This document shows, piece after piece, positions 26,155 through 35,709 of a stretch of DNA of 64,000 bases. The translations under genes were made by a program, and so were the position numbers. The notes beneath the pieces were generated by a model. It was not told the origin of the DNA. It saw only the letters and a list, made by a program, of their open reading frames with translations, and did no database searches. This DNA comes from Gemmatimonadota bacterium (GTDB lineage: Bacteria; Gemmatimonadota; Gemmatimonadetes; Gemmatimonadales; Gemmatimonadaceae), in NCBI GenBank assembly GCA_021324635.1, contig JAJPIS010000080.1:1-64000 (forward strand). The letters are read 5' to 3'. Numbering within the stretch: position 1 is the stretch's first letter; every line of letters begins with the position of its first letter.

Positions 26155-27447
26155 GTGCCTCCGCCACCCTCCCGCTCGGCCGCATCATCGGAGCCGCCCG
26201 TCCCAGCGACCCGGGGCGCCGGCGCGCCGGGGGCCGGGGCAGGCGCCAATCGCGACCGGGGCGGGGCGAGCTCGCACACCGGCCCGTACGCAGACTCGTA
26301 CATCGACACGCCAGAGCAGGCTGACCGCTTCTTCGCCTCACTCGCCGGCATCGATCGCATCGCCCTGGATACCGAAGGGGCGAGCTTTCACCGGTTCGTC
26401 GATCGAATCTACCTGCTTCAGCTCTCGACCGCCGAGCGTGGCGGGGGGATCATCGATCCATTGACCGCCGGACCGTTGGTGGCGCTCGGACGCCTGCTCG
26501 AGGATCCGTCGGTGGAAGTCGTCTTTCACGACGCCGACTACGATCTCCGGCTGCTGCACCAGGACTACGGGTGGCGCGTCACCAACATTTTCGATACGCG
26601 AGTCGCTGCGCAGCTGTTGGGGATCCGTGCCTTCGGGTTGGCGGCGCTGCTCGAGCGCTACTTTGGCGTCAAGCTGGACAAGAAGCACCAGCGCGCGGAC
26701 TGGTCGATGCGGCCGCTCACACCCGGCATGCTCGACTACGCCGCACAGGATACGCGGCACCTGCTGGCGCTGCGCGATCGGCTCGCGGCCGACCTCCGCG
26801 ACCGGGGCCGCTGGGCGTGGGCCGCGGAGGAATTCGCGCGGCTGGAGGGAACACAGTGGGCTGGCGAGGATCCGGCCGACGCGTTCCTGCGCGTCAAGGG
26901 CGCCCGGGACCTGACGCGCCGAGAGCTGGCGATCCTGCGCGAGCTCGTGCAGTGGCGCGACGCCGTGGCGGCCGACCTCGATCGCGCGACGTTCCGGGTC
27001 GTCGGCAACGAGGCGCTGCTCGACACGGCACGCCAGGCGCCCACGAGTCGGGATGCGCTCTCGGCGATCCGCGGCATGCCGCGCGCCATGGTCGAGTCGC
27101 GGGGCAGTGAGATCCTCCGCGCGGTGCAGCGTGGCGTCGGTGTCCCCGAGAGCGCGCTCCCGCGGTTCCCGCGAGCGCCGCGCTGGGAGCGCGATCCCGA
27201 CTTCGACGATCAGCTGGCGCGGCTCAAGCGCGCCCGGGACGCGGCGGCCGCACGGCTGGACCTCGACCCCGGGGTTCTCTGTTCGCGAGAGCGGCTCGAG
27301 GCGATTGCCCGGCGGAAGCCGCGCACGCCGGCCGAGCTGGCCGAGGTGCCGGGACTCCGGCAGTGGCAGACGGCCGAGCTCGGGCCGGCGTTGCTCGTGG
27401 CGATGTGGAATGGGGCAGGCACACCCGCTGCCCCCGACCGGGCCTAG
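26155..27447 (+). CDS. rnd: ribonuclease D
   Basis: A 3'-5' exoribonuclease of the DEDD family involved in tRNA 3' processing. The catalytic residues are D72 and E74 (LDTEG), D126/D130 region (FHDADYD) and Y195/D199 (YAAQD). Two HRDC-like helical domains follow (about 235-305 and 350-420). The first 45 residues are a Pro/Ala/Gly-rich extension from the GTG start, unlikely to be part of the fold. It is convergent with the ferredoxin gene, whose stop overlaps its own. Confidence 0.92.
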   Translation: MPPPPSRSAASSEPPVPATRGAGAPGAGAGANRDRGGASSHTGPYADSYIDTPEQADRFFASLAGIDRIALDTEGASFHRFVDRIYLLQLSTAERGGGIIDPLTAGPLVALGRLLEDPSVEVVFHDADYDLRLLHQDYGWRVTNIFDTRVAAQLLGIRAFGLAALLERYFGVKLDKKHQRADWSMRPLTPGMLDYAAQDTRHLLALRDRLAADLRDRGRWAWAAEEFARLEGTQWAGEDPADAFLRVKGARDLTRRELAILRELVQWRDAVAADLDRATFRVVGNEALLDTARQAPTSRDALSAIRGMPRAMVESRGSEILRAVQRGVGVPESALPRFPRAPRWERDPDFDDQLARLKRARDAAAARLDLDPGVLCSRERLEAIARRKPRTPAELAEVPGLRQWQTAELGPALLVAMWNGAGTPAAPDRA

Positions 27448-27707
27448 CGGGTCGGCTTCTGCGGCGGCGTCGGACCCTTGAAGACGTCGCGATTGATCTG
27501 GACGTACTGCTTCTGATTGCCGGGCACATCTTCCTCCGGGAAGATGGCGGTCACCGGGCACTCAGGCTCGCAGGCGCCGCAATCGATGCACTCGTCCGGG
27601 TGAATGTAGAGCTGCTGCTCGCCCTCGTAGATGCAATCCACCGGGCAGACGTCGACGCACGCTTTGTCCTTGACGTTGATGCACGCTTCGGTAATGACGT
27701 ACGGCAT
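27444..27707 (-). CDS. bacterial-type 7Fe/8Fe ferredoxin
   Basis: An 87-residue soluble electron carrier with two cluster-binding motifs. The first is C...C...CP in [19 protein letters not shown], the second is [12 protein letters not shown]. The spacing in the first motif, with ACVDVCP, is that of [3Fe-4S]/[4Fe-4S] FdxA-like ferredoxins. Possible clients in the window include IspH, which needs two electrons per turnover; that link is inferred from proximity (2 kb). The stop overlaps the stop of rnd. Confidence 0.95.
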   Translation of the reverse strand: MPYVITEACINVKDKACVDVCPVDCIYEGEQQLYIHPDECIDCGACEPECPVTAIFPEEDVPGNQKQYVQINRDVFKGPTPPQKPTR

Positions 27708-27749
27708 GGGCGAGTTGGGCGCGTCAGTGGCAGAGGTGAACGGTAAAAG

Positions 27750-28463
27750 CTAATAGGCACCCCGGCGCCCCGCACCACTGCGCGCGGGACCCGAGCGCTC
27801 GGCGCGGCGCGCGCTCGCCGCGTTGGGCCGGTCGAGATCGACCGGGCGGCCGGGCAGGACGAGAAAGGGCGTCGGGTCGATCGGCGGGCCGTCCCACCAG
27901 CGGGCGGCGTTGGGGCGGCGCATGAGCTGAAAGTGCAGGTGCGGCACGTTGGCGGGTGCGTTGCCGGTCGTCCCGACGTACCCGATCACCTCCCCCTTGG
28001 CGACGGTCTTGCCCTCGGCGAGCGACGCGGCGTAGTGGTCGAGGTGGGCGTAGTAGTAGACATAGTGGTCGCCGGCGTCCACCGCGTAGATGGTGATGCC
28101 CCCGAGGCTCGAGCGGCGAAGGCGGAGCACGCGCCCGTCGTCGACCGACAGCACCGGGGTGCCGCGCGGCGCGAGGATGTCGATCGCGCGGTGTGTGCGG
28201 CCGCCGCCCCGCGGCTCGTCGTAGCTGTCTCGGAGCTGGCTGGGCCGGACGCCGGCCACCGGCACCATGAGCTCGAGACTGGCGAGGTACGCGTGCTCGG
28301 CGGGGGAGCCGGGAGTCGGCGCATGGGCCGCCGCGGGCGGTGGGGCGGTGGAGGGCGCGCGGGCCGCCGGCGCCGGCCGGACCGCGGGCGGGCGGTGGCC
28401 GGCGCAGCCGGCGACCAGCGCCGCCGCAATCAGGAACGGGGAGCGAGACCTGCCGCGATGCAT
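27750..28463 (-). CDS. M23 family metallopeptidase lipoprotein
   Basis: An envelope peptidoglycan endopeptidase or a LytM-type regulator. The 237-residue protein has a signal with lipobox LVAGC (Cys near 20), a Pro/Ala linker to residue 55, and a LytM/M23 domain. The zinc ligands are visible: HRAID (HxxxD) and HLHFQ (HxH), so the enzyme is probably active. DHYVYYYAHLDHYA and GEVIGYVGTTGNA are standard family motifs. The C-terminal 35 residues are Arg/Ser/Gly-rich. It lies between the epimerase and ferredoxin genes on the same strand. Confidence 0.92.
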   Translation of the reverse strand: MHRGRSRSPFLIAAALVAGCAGHRPPAVRPAPAARAPSTAPPPAAAHAPTPGSPAEHAYLASLELMVPVAGVRPSQLRDSYDEPRGGGRTHRAIDILAPRGTPVLSVDDGRVLRLRRSSLGGITIYAVDAGDHYVYYYAHLDHYAASLAEGKTVAKGEVIGYVGTTGNAPANVPHLHFQLMRRPNAARWWDGPPIDPTPFLVLPGRPVDLDRPNAASARRAERSGPARSGAGRRGAY

Positions 28464-28478
28464 CCCCGCAGGATGGCG

Positions 28479-29450
28479 CTACTGCCGAGCACTCGCCAGC
28501 GGCTCAGGGGCCGTGGCGCGCCAGGTGAGCGCCCACTGCCGCGTCTGCCCCGGCTGGAGCCACTGCGCGGCGCGCCACGCGCCGAGCGCCTCGGTGAGCG
28601 AGTCGGGAGCACCGATGCACGGCTCGAGCGCGATGTTCAGGTACGGCTTGCCGCGCTTGAATGGTGTCCATTCGCGCTTGTTGATCCAGAGCCCGACGGT
28701 GGGCACCGTGTGCCCGTCGAGGGCGACCTCGAGGCGCGGCCCGTTCTCCTCGAGCGCCACGACCGTGGTGCCCGGCGGCATCTCGATGAACAGCTTACAG
28801 GCGTAGTGTCGCCCGACCTGGTCCGGCACGGTCAGGTCCGCGATGCGCTTCTCCAGGCGGACGTGCGGCCATCGGAACTCGGGCGCGAGCCCCCGGAGCG
28901 CCTCGCCGTGGGCGGCCGCGACGCGCACCCGGGCGCCCGTCGGCAGGTCGACGCGCGTCGACGGCGTGAGGGGGAAGACCGGGTAGGCCGACCAGATGAA
29001 CGGGAGCGGATGGTCGCCGCAATTGGTGGCGGCGTACCGCATCACGACGCTGCCGTGCGTCGTGACCTGCACGGTCCGCACGAACCGGTACGGAAGCCGG
29101 CGTCCCTCCCAGGTGCAGACCGCCCGCTGGCCGTCCGGGTCGGTCTCGATCGCGACCACCGGCCGCTGCGACCAGAGCTCGCCATGATCGGGCAGGGCGA
29201 GGCCGCCAAACCGCTGAACGCCGCTCGGCAGGTGACAGGCCGCGACCGTGGGGAAGCATTCGTCGTAGCCGCCGCTATCGGCCGTCTCGACGTAGGACGC
29301 GCCGTCGACGGGCTCCTGCCAGGGCAGCACATCGCTCGTCCACAGCCACTCACGACCCGCCGCCTCGAGCGAGGCGATCTTTCCGCCGAGTGCCGGCACG
29401 ATGCGGAGGCGCGTGCCGCCGCCGTGCAGCTCGGCGAACCCGAAGGGCAT
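28479..29450 (-). CDS. aldose 1-epimerase-like (galactose mutarotase fold) protein
   Basis: A 323-residue protein of the galactose mutarotase-like superfamily: LRIVPALGGKIASLEAAGREWLW at the start, YDECFPTVAAC near residue 65, LPFIWSAYPVFP, and VGLWINKREW...LNIALEPCIGAPDSL near the end. The conserved catalytic His/Glu pair cannot be assigned with confidence by eye. It may act on a hexose or be a DUF4432-like sugar-binding relative. It lies downstream of ispH on the same strand, separated by an 11-bp repeat tract. No signal peptide. Confidence 0.8.
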   Translation of the reverse strand: MPFGFAELHGGGTRLRIVPALGGKIASLEAAGREWLWTSDVLPWQEPVDGASYVETADSGGYDECFPTVAACHLPSGVQRFGGLALPDHGELWSQRPVVAIETDPDGQRAVCTWEGRRLPYRFVRTVQVTTHGSVVMRYAATNCGDHPLPFIWSAYPVFPLTPSTRVDLPTGARVRVAAAHGEALRGLAPEFRWPHVRLEKRIADLTVPDQVGRHYACKLFIEMPPGTTVVALEENGPRLEVALDGHTVPTVGLWINKREWTPFKRGKPYLNIALEPCIGAPDSLTEALGAWRAAQWLQPGQTRQWALTWRATAPEPLASARQ

Positions 29451-29495
29451 CAGGCGCGATCGGTCGAGGTCACACCCGTCGACTGTCGGCGAGGG

Positions 29496-29573
29496 GCCCG
29501 GGTCACGCCCGGGTCACGCCCGGGTCATGCCCGGGTCGGGCGCGGGTCGGGCCCGGGTCGCGGCCGGGTCGGC
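29496..29573. repeat. degenerate 11-bp tandem repeat between ispH and the epimerase gene
   Basis: Three near-exact copies of GCCCGGGTCAC, followed by diverged copies (GGGTCGG, GCGGGTCGG). The CCCGGG cores are self-complementary, so short hairpins are possible. It fills almost all of the gap between the ispH stop (29576) and the epimerase start (29450). Confidence 0.7.
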
Positions 29574-29575
29574 GC

Positions 29576-30790
29576 TCAGGCCGACTCGGCGACGACCACC
29601 CCGCGGGTCGCGAACACGCGGGCGACCGTCTCACCGATCTTGTTGTTCGGTGTGCTGGCCCCGGCCGTGATCCCGACCCGGACCGATCCGGCCGGCAGCC
29701 AGTCCGCGACCTCGACGTCGCTGTGGCTGCCGATCGGGCGGTGTCGGATCGTCCGCCGGTCGACGTCGAGGCATTCGGCGTCCTCGATGTGGTAGGTCCG
29801 CACACGGGCGGCGCAGATCGCGGCGAGCGAGATCGTGTTGCTCGAGTTGTACCCACCGACGACGAGCATGACGTCGAGCGGTTCCTGTAACAGCGCCTCG
29901 ACCGCGTCCTGGCGGTCCTGCGTCGCGCTACAGATCGTATCGAACGTGCGGAAGTTGCGCGCACGATACTCGGCCCCGCGCGCCCGCTCCATCGCCTGGG
30001 CGACGGCATCGGCGATCGCGAGCGACTCGCGCGCCAGCATCGTCGTCTGGTTGGCGACGCCGACGCGGGCGAGGTCACGGTCGGGATCGAAATCGGGCGA
30101 CGCCCCGCGCGCCAACCGCTCGAGCAGCAGTCCGCGGTCGCCCCGTCCCTCGATGTAGTCGCACACCATCCGGGCCTCGATCATGTCACGCACGACCAGG
30201 TAGCGACCGCCAGGGTACTTGGAGACCTGCGACGCCGTCGCCCGTGTCTCCTCGTGGTGGTACTTGCCGTGGATCAGGGCCGTGAAGCCGTCACGGGCGT
30301 AGCTGTCGACGCGCTTCCACACGTTGAGGACGGAGCCGCAGGTCGTGTCCACGACGACGACCCCCATCGCGCGCAGGGTCTCGAAGTCGCCGATGGTGAC
30401 GCCGAAGGCGGGGACGATCACGACGTCGCTGGACGCGACCGCGGTGAAGTCGAAGCCGTTCGTCCCGGGGCGGAGAAAGTTGATCCCCATGTCCCGCAGC
30501 TTGTCGTTCACGTGCGGGTTGTGGATGATCTCCCCGGCGAGGAAGATCCGCCGATCCGGGAACTTGGTCCGCGTCTGATACGCGTACTCGACCGCCCGCT
30601 CCACGCCGTAGCAGAAGCCGAACTCCCGGGCGATCTGGACGGTGACACCGCCCGCCGCCAACTGGAAGTCCCGCGCGCGCAGGAGATCGACGAGCCGTCC
30701 CGAGTAGTCGCTGACGAGCGAGTCCTGCACCTCGGCCTTGAGGCCGAACCCCTTTCGGAAGTAGGTCGACGCCGTCTCGGGGACTGCCAT
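29576..30790 (-). CDS. ispH: 4-hydroxy-3-methylbut-2-enyl diphosphate reductase
   Basis: Last step of the MEP isoprenoid pathway: reduction of HMBPP to IPP and DMAPP at a [4Fe-4S] cluster. The 404 residues make this the long form, compared with about 310 in E. coli. Cluster cysteines are C60 (FGFCYGVERA), C151 (DTTCGSV) and a third in TICSATQDRQ near 293. Further marks are AGEIIHNPHVN, VIVPAFGV, GKYHHEETRATAS and the C-terminal TAGASTPNNKIGE. The ATG gives MAVPETAS. It must receive electrons from a ferredoxin or flavodoxin; a ferredoxin gene lies 2 kb away. Confidence 0.95.
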   Translation of the reverse strand: MAVPETASTYFRKGFGLKAEVQDSLVSDYSGRLVDLLRARDFQLAAGGVTVQIAREFGFCYGVERAVEYAYQTRTKFPDRRIFLAGEIIHNPHVNDKLRDMGINFLRPGTNGFDFTAVASSDVVIVPAFGVTIGDFETLRAMGVVVVDTTCGSVLNVWKRVDSYARDGFTALIHGKYHHEETRATASQVSKYPGGRYLVVRDMIEARMVCDYIEGRGDRGLLLERLARGASPDFDPDRDLARVGVANQTTMLARESLAIADAVAQAMERARGAEYRARNFRTFDTICSATQDRQDAVEALLQEPLDVMLVVGGYNSSNTISLAAICAARVRTYHIEDAECLDVDRRTIRHRPIGSHSDVEVADWLPAGSVRVGITAGASTPNNKIGETVARVFATRGVVVAESA

Positions 30791-30998
30791 GCGCGGAATC
30801 TAACGACTCACGCGTCGAGCGATGCGACCCGAGGAGCGGGTGCCGGTTCACCTCGCCATCACACGCCCGTGACGGAGGTACGGCGCATTGGTACGCGACG
30901 TGGCCGATCTGTGACCCCGCTCACGGGGTCGGCCGGCGTACCTTGGCGACCGATTCGGCGCCTCACGGTTGGACCACCCTCCGCCCCCGGACTTCGGC

Positions 30999-33956
30999 AT
31001 GCACCAATTCGTTCGGCAGTCGGCGCGCCAGGCGGCTCGCATCCGCCTCGGCGCACTCGCCCTCCTGATGGTCACCTCGACGACCGCACGCTCCCAGACC
31101 CAGACCGGCATCATCGCGGGGCGCATGAGCGACTCCGCCGGACATCCCCTCGCGGGGTCGGTCGCGGTCCTCGGCAATGCTCGGTTCGGGGCGACGGCCA
31201 CGCTCGACGGATCATACGTGATCCCCGGAGTCCCGGCGGGATCGTATCGCCTGGTGTCGCACTACATCGGGTTCCGGAGCGACACGGTGACGGTCGTCGT
31301 CGTCGGTGGACGGACCGTCTCGCAGCGGATCGTGATGCGCAGCGCGCCGTCGACGCTGGAGACGGTGACCGTCTCGTCGCCGCGCCTCAACCAGACGACG
31401 GTGGGCGCGCTCCAGGAGCAGAAGCAGGCCGACAACATCGTGACCGTGCAATCGGGGGACCAGATCCGATCGCTCCCGAACTACAACGCCGCCGAGGCGT
31501 TGGCGCGCATGCCCGGCGTCACGGCGGAGCGCGATGAGGGTGAAGGCAAGTTCGTCGAGATCCGCGGGACCCCGCCGCTGTTCCAGCATGTCACCATCGA
31601 CGGCGCCGATGTCCCCGGCACGCTCCGGGGGGACCGCTCCGTCAAGCTCGACGATGTCCCGGCCGACGTGCTGGGCGCACTCGAGGTCCACAAGACGCTG
31701 TCGGCCGACATGGATGCGGCGGCGATCGGCGGCTCGGTCAACCTCGTGACGAAGATCCCCGAAGGATCGCCGGGCGGGTACGCGTCCGGCTACTACGGCT
31801 ATCAGACGCTCGAGAGCAACAACAACGGGCACGGAGATCTGAGCTACGGCGGACGGATCGGGGCTGACCAGAAGCTTGGCTTCCTGCTCGACGGCTCGAT
31901 CGACCGAACCGACCGGGTGATCAACGATGTCGAGCCCTCGTGGCAGGCGGTCGCGCCCGGCCGGAACGGGAGCTTCTACAATGTGAACGGCGGCTCCGGG
32001 TACACGGGCGCCTGGCCGAGTTGGAGCGAGCGGGAATACAACTACTACCGCACGCGGTACGGGGCGGGCGGCGATCTCGACTACCGCTTCTCCCCGACAT
32101 CGTCGGTGTACGTCAAAGGGTTGTGGAGCGCCTTCTTCGACGAGGCGAACCGATGGATCACGGGCCTCGGTGGGAGCGGGTTACAGATGGTGAACGGCGT
32201 GCCCACCGTCACCGGCGCATCGGTCTCGCCGTTCTACTCGAACCGTGGTCCGATCGAGCATACGTGGGGATTCACCGGCGGCGGCAGGCACGATGCGGGC
32301 GTCTGGCAGCTCGCGTGGGCCGCCAACTACGCCGGCTCCTCGGCGAACCAGCACGATCACTATGACGACTCGTACGCGCCGCTGGGCGGGAACAGGCTCG
32401 CCAACTTCACGTACGGCTACGACGGGAGCCGCCTCATCCCCAGGCCGGTCCTCGCGCCCGGGGTCCTCTCGGATCTACACACGGCGTCCGACTACGCGCT
32501 CACCCAGCTCAACACCGACAACGAGCGCACGTCCGGGTCGATCGTCGGCGGCCGGCTGGATGCGCTTCTCCCCTACACCCTCGGCCGACTCCCCGCCTCG
32601 CTCAAGCTCGGGCTCAAGATCCAGAACCAGCACAAGGGCTATCTGTCGAACCAGCCGTCCTACCGGCCCGACGGCTCACCCCTGCTCTCGGAGTTCCCGT
32701 CGAGCTACCGCGCCCCATCGTTCTACGGCGACGTCTGCGCGGGATGCTATCCGCTAGCGCCGTTCGGGAGCATCCCGGCAGTGAACCAGAACCTGGTCGC
32801 CCATCCCGGCGCCTGGACCTTCACCCCCAACACCACCCGCGACGCGCTGGCGACGTTTGCCGGCACGGAGCAGGTCACCGCCGCCTACGGCATGCAGACG
32901 CTCGACGTCCGCAACCTGCACGTGAACGTCGGGGTGCGGGTCGAGAACACGCGGGTGGGCTATGTCGGGCACGGCGAGGACTCGACGGGTGCGTTGCTGG
33001 CGGACCCGATTCACGGGTCGCACAGCTACACGGACCTGTTCCCGAGCCTTCAGCTCAGGTACGCCTTGGGCGAGAATACCAATCTCCGCGCGGCGTTCAC
33101 GCGCGGCATCGCCCGGCCGAACTACTCGCAGCTCGCGCCCAGCTTCAACGCCGCGGGTGCACTCCCGGTCCAGAACGGCGGTACCATCTCGAGCGCCATC
33201 ACTGTCGGTAACCCCGACCTCAGGCCCGAGTACGCCTGGAACTCCGACCTGCTCGCCGAACACTACTTCAACTCCGTCGGCGTGCTCTCCGCGGGCCTGT
33301 TCTACAAGGACATCCGAAACTTCATCTTCAACCGGACGGCCTTCTACAGCGGCCCCATCCCGGGGTACGCGAAGTTCTTCGCGTCGACGCCCGAGAACGG
33401 CCCGTCGGCGGATCTGTGGGGGTTCGAGCTCGACTACATGCAGCATCTCACGTTTCTGCCCGGCGTGCTCCGCGGTGTCGGCTTCGATGTCAACTGGACG
33501 CACGTCGAGTCCCGCGCGATCGTTCCGCAGGACACGACGGCCGGGCACTACCTGAACGCGCTCACGGGGGACAGTGTCTTCCCCTATCGTGGGCAGCCGT
33601 TCCGGCACGCGGCGCTGCCGCGCCAGTTCCCGACCCTGCTCAACCTGTCGCTCCTGTACGACGACTCGCGGTTCACGGCTCGGATCTCGGGCCAGTACAC
33701 GTCGGCGAGCATCTACGGCTACGGGCAGGATGGCACGAGCAACCCCACGAGCGGCGACAACTGGAACTATGCCCACTGGCAGCTCGACGCCGCGGCCACC
33801 TACACGCTGGTCGGATCGAGCGCGATCACGCTCCAGGCGCTCAACCTGACGAATTCCGTGTTCGGGTTCTTCAACGGGACGACGCGGACGCCGTGGAACG
33901 TGCAGCGCGAGTACTACGGGACGACGCTGTTCATCGGCGTCCGCCAGGGCTTCTGA
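30999..33956 (+). CDS. TonB-dependent receptor with N-terminal carboxypeptidase-regulatory-like domain
   Basis: An outer-membrane ligand-gated importer of 985 residues. A signal peptide (RIRLGALALLMVTSTTARS) leads into a carboxypeptidase regulatory-like domain (about 40-115; IAGRMSDSAGHPLAGSV...DGSYVIPGVPAGSYRL). The plug (about 130-250) has YNAAEALARMPGVTAERD and VHKTLSADMDAAAIGGSVNLVTK, typical of the TonB-Xanth-Caul type. A 22-strand barrel ends in an aromatic residue (RQGF). ATG 30999 gives the best signal peptide; a TTG at 30969 is an alternative. The ligand is unknown, though carbohydrates are common for this subtype. It is monocistronic. Confidence 0.92.
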   Translation: MHQFVRQSARQAARIRLGALALLMVTSTTARSQTQTGIIAGRMSDSAGHPLAGSVAVLGNARFGATATLDGSYVIPGVPAGSYRLVSHYIGFRSDTVTVVVVGGRTVSQRIVMRSAPSTLETVTVSSPRLNQTTVGALQEQKQADNIVTVQSGDQIRSLPNYNAAEALARMPGVTAERDEGEGKFVEIRGTPPLFQHVTIDGADVPGTLRGDRSVKLDDVPADVLGALEVHKTLSADMDAAAIGGSVNLVTKIPEGSPGGYASGYYGYQTLESNNNGHGDLSYGGRIGADQKLGFLLDGSIDRTDRVINDVEPSWQAVAPGRNGSFYNVNGGSGYTGAWPSWSEREYNYYRTRYGAGGDLDYRFSPTSSVYVKGLWSAFFDEANRWITGLGGSGLQMVNGVPTVTGASVSPFYSNRGPIEHTWGFTGGGRHDAGVWQLAWAANYAGSSANQHDHYDDSYAPLGGNRLANFTYGYDGSRLIPRPVLAPGVLSDLHTASDYALTQLNTDNERTSGSIVGGRLDALLPYTLGRLPASLKLGLKIQNQHKGYLSNQPSYRPDGSPLLSEFPSSYRAPSFYGDVCAGCYPLAPFGSIPAVNQNLVAHPGAWTFTPNTTRDALATFAGTEQVTAAYGMQTLDVRNLHVNVGVRVENTRVGYVGHGEDSTGALLADPIHGSHSYTDLFPSLQLRYALGENTNLRAAFTRGIARPNYSQLAPSFNAAGALPVQNGGTISSAITVGNPDLRPEYAWNSDLLAEHYFNSVGVLSAGLFYKDIRNFIFNRTAFYSGPIPGYAKFFASTPENGPSADLWGFELDYMQHLTFLPGVLRGVGFDVNWTHVESRAIVPQDTTAGHYLNALTGDSVFPYRGQPFRHAALPRQFPTLLNLSLLYDDSRFTARISGQYTSASIYGYGQDGTSNPTSGDNWNYAHWQLDAAATYTLVGSSAITLQALNLTNSVFGFFNGTTRTPWNVQREYYGTTLFIGVRQGF

Positions 33957-34052
33957 GACGGACGGTTTGCTGGTCGATGCAGGGCCCACCTGCTCCGCGG
34001 GTGGGATCTGCCATCGGGCACCGCCTGGAACTCGCCGGCGCGCCGAGGCGGT

Positions 34053-34532
34053 CTACGGCTGCGCCGGACCGGCGGACGCCGGGCGTTTCGGCTCCCAGAG
34101 CTCGACCTTGTTCCCTTCAGGGTCGAGAACCCAGGCGAAGCGACCGTTGGCGTCGTCGTCGGTGCGCTTCAGGACGGCGACGCCCTTCGCGCCCAGGCGC
34201 GCGAGAAACGCGTCCAGGTCGTCGACGGCGTAGTTGATCATGAACCCGCTGCTCGACGGCGCGAAGTAACCCGTCGACGCCGGGAACGCGTTCCAGACCA
34301 GTACCGGCGGATGCTGCGGAGCGTCGTAGCGGAGCATGGCGCCGCCCCACGCTTCGAGCGGGAGGCCCAGCACGTCGCGATACCACGCGGCCAGTGCCTT
34401 CGGATTCTCGGCCTTGAAGAACACGCCACCGATGCCCGTGATGCGTCCCGCCGACTGCGCAGACGCCGCTTCGCCCGGACCAGTCACCGTGAGCGCTCCC
34501 AGGCACAGCACCACGACCGCTCGCACCGGCAT
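34053..34532 (-). CDS. exported VOC (glyoxalase/bleomycin resistance) family protein
   Basis: A 159-residue protein with a signal peptide (VRAVVVLCLGALTVTGPGEAASAQ), then one vicinal-oxygen-chelate domain: ITGIGGVFFKAENPKALAAWYRDVLGLPLE, and FAWVLDPEGNKVELWEP with the conserved Glu. VOC enzymes are usually cytoplasmic, so an exported copy is notable. ATG 34532 has AAGGAG seven to eight bases upstream, which decides the start. The substrate is unknown. It is preceded on the same strand by a LysR-family gene. Confidence 0.85.
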   Translation of the reverse strand: MPVRAVVVLCLGALTVTGPGEAASAQSAGRITGIGGVFFKAENPKALAAWYRDVLGLPLEAWGGAMLRYDAPQHPPVLVWNAFPASTGYFAPSSSGFMINYAVDDLDAFLARLGAKGVAVLKRTDDDANGRFAWVLDPEGNKVELWEPKRPASAGPAQP

Positions 34533-34697
34533 CGCCGTGCCTCCTTGCAGGGTGGTTCCCACTGCTCCACGCGTGCGCCGCAGTCGCGCCGGCGGCGCAC
34601 GAAAGGTGACCGCGCGCGAGGGGATTGTCGATTGTCCAGCGACCGGATTGCCGCGTGCGAACCGCGGCGCGACGCGCCCCCCCCCGGCCCGCAGACG

Positions 34698-35582
34698 TCA
34701 GCCGCTCCGTCGCCTGGTGCGCTCGAGGCTCGTGACTTGGTCGCGGATGATCGCTCGCAGTCGCTCGACGCCGTCGCTGACGCCGTCGCGTGGCACGTGC
34801 AGGGTGATGGGCAAGGTCCCGAGCGGCGGCAAGTCGAACAGCCGCTCGTTCGCGATGAGTGCCGCCGGGAGCCCCAGCGCCGTGCGCGCCGTCACGCCCA
34901 ATCCGCCGAGCGCCGCCGCCCATAGACCGGCGAGACTGGGACTCACGGCCGCAATGCGCCACGGGCGTGCCACGCCCTCGAGGAGCGCGATGGCGCGCTT
35001 CCGAAACACGCATTGGGGACCGAGCACGACGAGCGGGAGCGGCCGCTCGATCCGCGGCTCGAACTGCGGCCCCGCGATCCAGGCGAGATCCATGTCGCCG
35101 ATCACCTCGGCCGTCGGACGATCGGCCTGGCCGACGGCGAGCGCCACGTCCAGTCGTCGGCTCTCGATCCCTTCGACCAGCGCCCCGTTACCCTCGATGT
35201 GTACTTCCATCTGCACGAGCGGATAGAGCGTGGCGAATCGCAGCAGGACAGGCGGGAGGACGGTATCGGCAAAGTCCTGTGAGAAGCCGAGTCGCACGGT
35301 GCCGGCGACGGACGCACCGCGAATGGTATCGAGCAGCTCGTCATTGAGCGCCAGAATGCGGCGTCCGAACCGGAGCGCGATCTCGCCAGCCTCGGTCAGC
35401 GCGACCCCCCGGCCGCGCTTGCGGAAGAGTTCCGCGCCGACCTCCGCTTGCAGCCGCTTCATCTGGAGACTGATCGCCGACGGCGTCCTCCCCAGTCGCG
35501 CGGCCGCCTGTCCATAGCCACCGAGATCGGCCGCGAGGACGAGCGTGCGCAGCGTATCCAGGTCGAGGTTCGTCAGGTGCAC
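34698..35582 (-). CDS. LysR-family transcriptional regulator
   Basis: A 294-residue regulator with the winged helix-turn-helix at residues 8-65 (LRTLVLAADLGGYGQAAARLGRTPSAISLQMKRLQAEVG, described in parts). A linker helix and a periplasmic-binding-like effector domain follow (about 92-290; VRLGFSQDF, LDVALAVGQADRP). It starts with GTG. It is divergent from the exported RidA gene, with 127 bp between the starts, the usual LysR target layout. That region contains AATATCACCAATAT, a small AT-rich near-palindrome that could be its operator. Confidence 0.93.
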   Translation of the reverse strand: MHLTNLDLDTLRTLVLAADLGGYGQAAARLGRTPSAISLQMKRLQAEVGAELFRKRGRGVALTEAGEIALRFGRRILALNDELLDTIRGASVAGTVRLGFSQDFADTVLPPVLLRFATLYPLVQMEVHIEGNGALVEGIESRRLDVALAVGQADRPTAEVIGDMDLAWIAGPQFEPRIERPLPLVVLGPQCVFRKRAIALLEGVARPWRIAAVSPSLAGLWAAALGGLGVTARTALGLPAALIANERLFDLPPLGTLPITLHVPRDGVSDGVERLRAIIRDQVTSLERTRRRSG

Positions 35583-35602
35583 GTGCCCCGGGTCGGTGAT
35601 TG

Positions 35603-35625
35603 GTGAGGCAATATCACCAATATGC
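35603..35625. promoter_or_regulatory. candidate LysR operator in the lysR/ridA divergent region
   Basis: An AT-rich island around 35605-35625 (GGTGAGGCAATATCACCAATATG) in otherwise GC-rich DNA, with an imperfect dyad, GGTGA...TCACC. LysR regulators commonly bind T-N11-A dyads in such divergent regions. Assignment is by position only. Confidence 0.4.
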
Positions 35626-35709
35626 GTGAGCTACGCGAACTTGTCGTTAATGAGCCTCACGTTTACCTTCGCGCCGCGCGCCCTTCGGTCCCTCTCTGGA
35701 GACTATGTG

